Of a stretch of 34,143 nt of DNA, positions 32,561 to 34,143 are shown piece by piece (positions within the stretch are counted from its first letter, which is position 1; each line of letters starts with the position of its first letter). The position numbers and the translations under genes were made by a program. The notes below the pieces were generated by a model. It was not told the DNA's origin, made no database searches, and saw only the letters and a list, made by a program, of their open reading frames with translations. Source of the DNA: Chrysomallon squamiferum (Eukaryota > Mollusca > Gastropoda > Neomphalida > Peltospiridae); NCBI GenBank assembly GCA_012295275.1, contig CM022666.1, positions 5,443,707 to 5,477,849 of the forward strand, given 5' to 3'.

Positions 32561-32739
32561 AATGAGCGTGCACTTCACGAAACCACGCTGTTTGTCCAGG
32601 ACTGATTTGTATCACTGGATCCTGAGATCATGAATACTAACAAGTAACAGATCATTTTGTGTTACTTAGCTCCAATAACAAAGTTACAAAATATATTTAC
32701 AACATATACACACAGACACATATACTTTCATATATTTAT

Positions 32740-33208
32740 TATTTAAAACGTTTTTTATACTTTAATAACATTCTTTGGACAGTTTCCAGTGTTTTGAATA
32801 ATAACATATTAACACTATATGGTTGGTTTGTTCCAAACTCCTTGAAGATTTCCGAGAATTAATGAATGTTAATTTAGTTCGGGAACTGGGCTTTCCACCC
32901 AAGCTATAAATAGTTGTCAGGTCACTAGTTGAAGTTGTCAACCGTATTACTGTTAGAGAGATTTAGAAAGTATGAATGCTTTATTATTTTTAAGAATAAA
33001 TAACTCTGTTCTTGTAGTTGTGGTTGTTGTTGTTGAAAATGAATATGAACACCGATACTTTTTTATTATTATTATTATTGTTGTTGTTGTTATTATTATT
33101 ATTTGTTTTTGTTTTGTTTTTGTTTACATCAGTTCATTAAGAAAGCAGTAACTAGGTCACGAACACCATTTGCCACACTCTACACGCATTCATTATACTT
33201 TTTTAAAA

Positions 33209-33264
<56 letters not shown>

Positions 33265-33325
33265 CTTAACATTAAGGTTTCTGAGAAATAATAAACAACA
33301 TTCTTCTAGAACTGAGGCTATAAAT
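32740..33325 (-). repeat. R1 repeats, right arm, with (TG)n tract
   Basis: Inverted R1 cores at 32860-32915 and 33268-33325 and a TG tract at 33211-33262, which replaces a short CA tract at the matching place in the left arm. Confidence 0.65.
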
Positions 33326-33594
33326 AGTAATAAATAAAGTTTGTAAAACAACAAAAGATAAAAAAAAATAAATAATTAAATTTTTTTTTTTTTTTAAAAT
33401 AAAAATAAAAAATAATAAAAAAAATGATAAAATTAAAATTAAAAAAAAAAATGTATAAGAGTATGTATGTGTGTGCGCGCAGTATGATATAGTAAGTGAT
33501 ATATTTGTTTTGTTTTGTTTTTTGTTTATTTTTTGCATCTTTGATCTTTGAAATAAGGTCATACATAATTAACTGCAAAGATTAACTAAACTGA

Positions 33595-33900
33595 CATAAT
33601 AGTATGTACCTGTGTATAAAATGACTTTGTAGATGTTCCACAATTCATGTTTACCAAACTTAATTCTTTTTATTCAGAAAAGTTGAATAACTTTACATAT
33701 AAAAATCTTCTTAGCTGTATATCTCCATTTTATCGCGTCACTAACTGAACTGCGCATGTCAGTGTCTGTTCTAGGTCACCAGCATGCCCTAACTTGTTAA
33801 TACACATGCGCGTGGTTTTCAAGAAAGCTAAATTTATATCACGTGATAGTTCCTCTTGAAAACTTATGGAAAATCATGTCCTAGCCGTAAATAAAATGTA
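33595..33900 (-). repeat. Block Z, inverted copy
   Basis: Reverse complement of about 1860-2140: shares ACATCTACAAAGTCATTTTA, TGCGCAGTT and TAAATTTAGCTTTC landmarks. Confidence 0.65.
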
Positions 33901-33924
33901 TGAAAAACTGGTTTCTTTCACCAG

Positions 33925-34143
33925 TATTTAGCCCCGACCCAACGCCCTGTTTTAGCCATTATAATGAGGTGCCGTTATAGGCTGTCTGAGCAAACCCATA
34001 AGGAGTAGTATTTGGGGCATTTTAAAGTTGTGGGAATAAGAAGAGAGTAACGCAACAACTTTTTGTGAAGCAATATTTGTGTATTCATATTTCTGGCAAT
34101 CTGCCTTACATGTCATCATAGACATCTCCATTCCAAGAACAAA
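33925..34143 (-). other. Conserved unrecognised block, right arm copy
   Basis: Minus-strand counterpart of 16160-16410, cut by the window end. The frame MSMMTCKADCQKYEYTNIAS breaks after LLRQP. Confidence 0.25.

Larger units (their letters stand above)
26650..34143 (-). repeat. Right arm of the large inverted duplication
   Basis: Mirror of 16100-23943; it is still homologous at the last base of the window, so the arm continues outside. Confidence 0.85.

Noticed and set aside
16100-34143. The two arms being uncollapsed haplotypes
   Set aside because: They are in inverted orientation on one scaffold and differ by about 12% at the protein level, different intron insertions and a different promoter layout. 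Too much for alleles, though a mis-join at the gap cannot be fully excluded.

Overview
The window is AT-rich eukaryotic DNA, very probably from an invertebrate animal. Evidence: small exons with canonical GT-AG introns, TATA promoters with a non-coding first exon, many long microsatellites and dispersed repeats, and one run of exactly 200 N (a scaffolding gap). A mollusc or another lophotrochozoan would fit, but no lineage can be fixed from this window alone. There are no bacterial-style operons, tRNA or rRNA genes that I can see.

The only complete protein genes I can support are two paralogous TNF-superfamily ligands (264 aa each, about 87% identical by eye: 33 differences). They sit in divergent orientation: TNF-like gene 1 on the minus strand (CDS 20093 down to 17786, 5' exon near 21779-21822) and TNF-like gene 2 on the plus strand (5' exon near 28372-28421, CDS 30001-31947). 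Every coding exon has the same length and splice phase in both (261, 37, 108 and 389 nt). Each encodes a type II signal anchor, a six-cysteine stalk, a short coiled-coil-like segment and a C-terminal TNF homology domain.

The two genes lie in a large inverted duplication. The left arm runs from about 16100 to the N gap at 23944, the right arm from about 26650 to the window end, and matching landmarks occur in mirror order. The centre (24144-26650) holds a 5'-truncated third TNF-like copy. Between the two promoters lie several copies of two coding-like modules (A and B), which together weakly resemble an ML (MD-2-related lipid-recognition) domain, and a chimeric 75-bp piece of the TNF domain exon.

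The left 16 kb is almost entirely repeats: a segmental duplication (about 600-3130 and 5930-8200, with further partial copies), long CT and TG microsatellites, several minisatellites, one isolated B module with a TNF fragment (4628-5401) and one orphan TNF exon fragment (10316-10484). The best reading is a rapidly rearranging TNF-ligand cluster in which gene pieces, repeats and promoters have been copied and inverted together.
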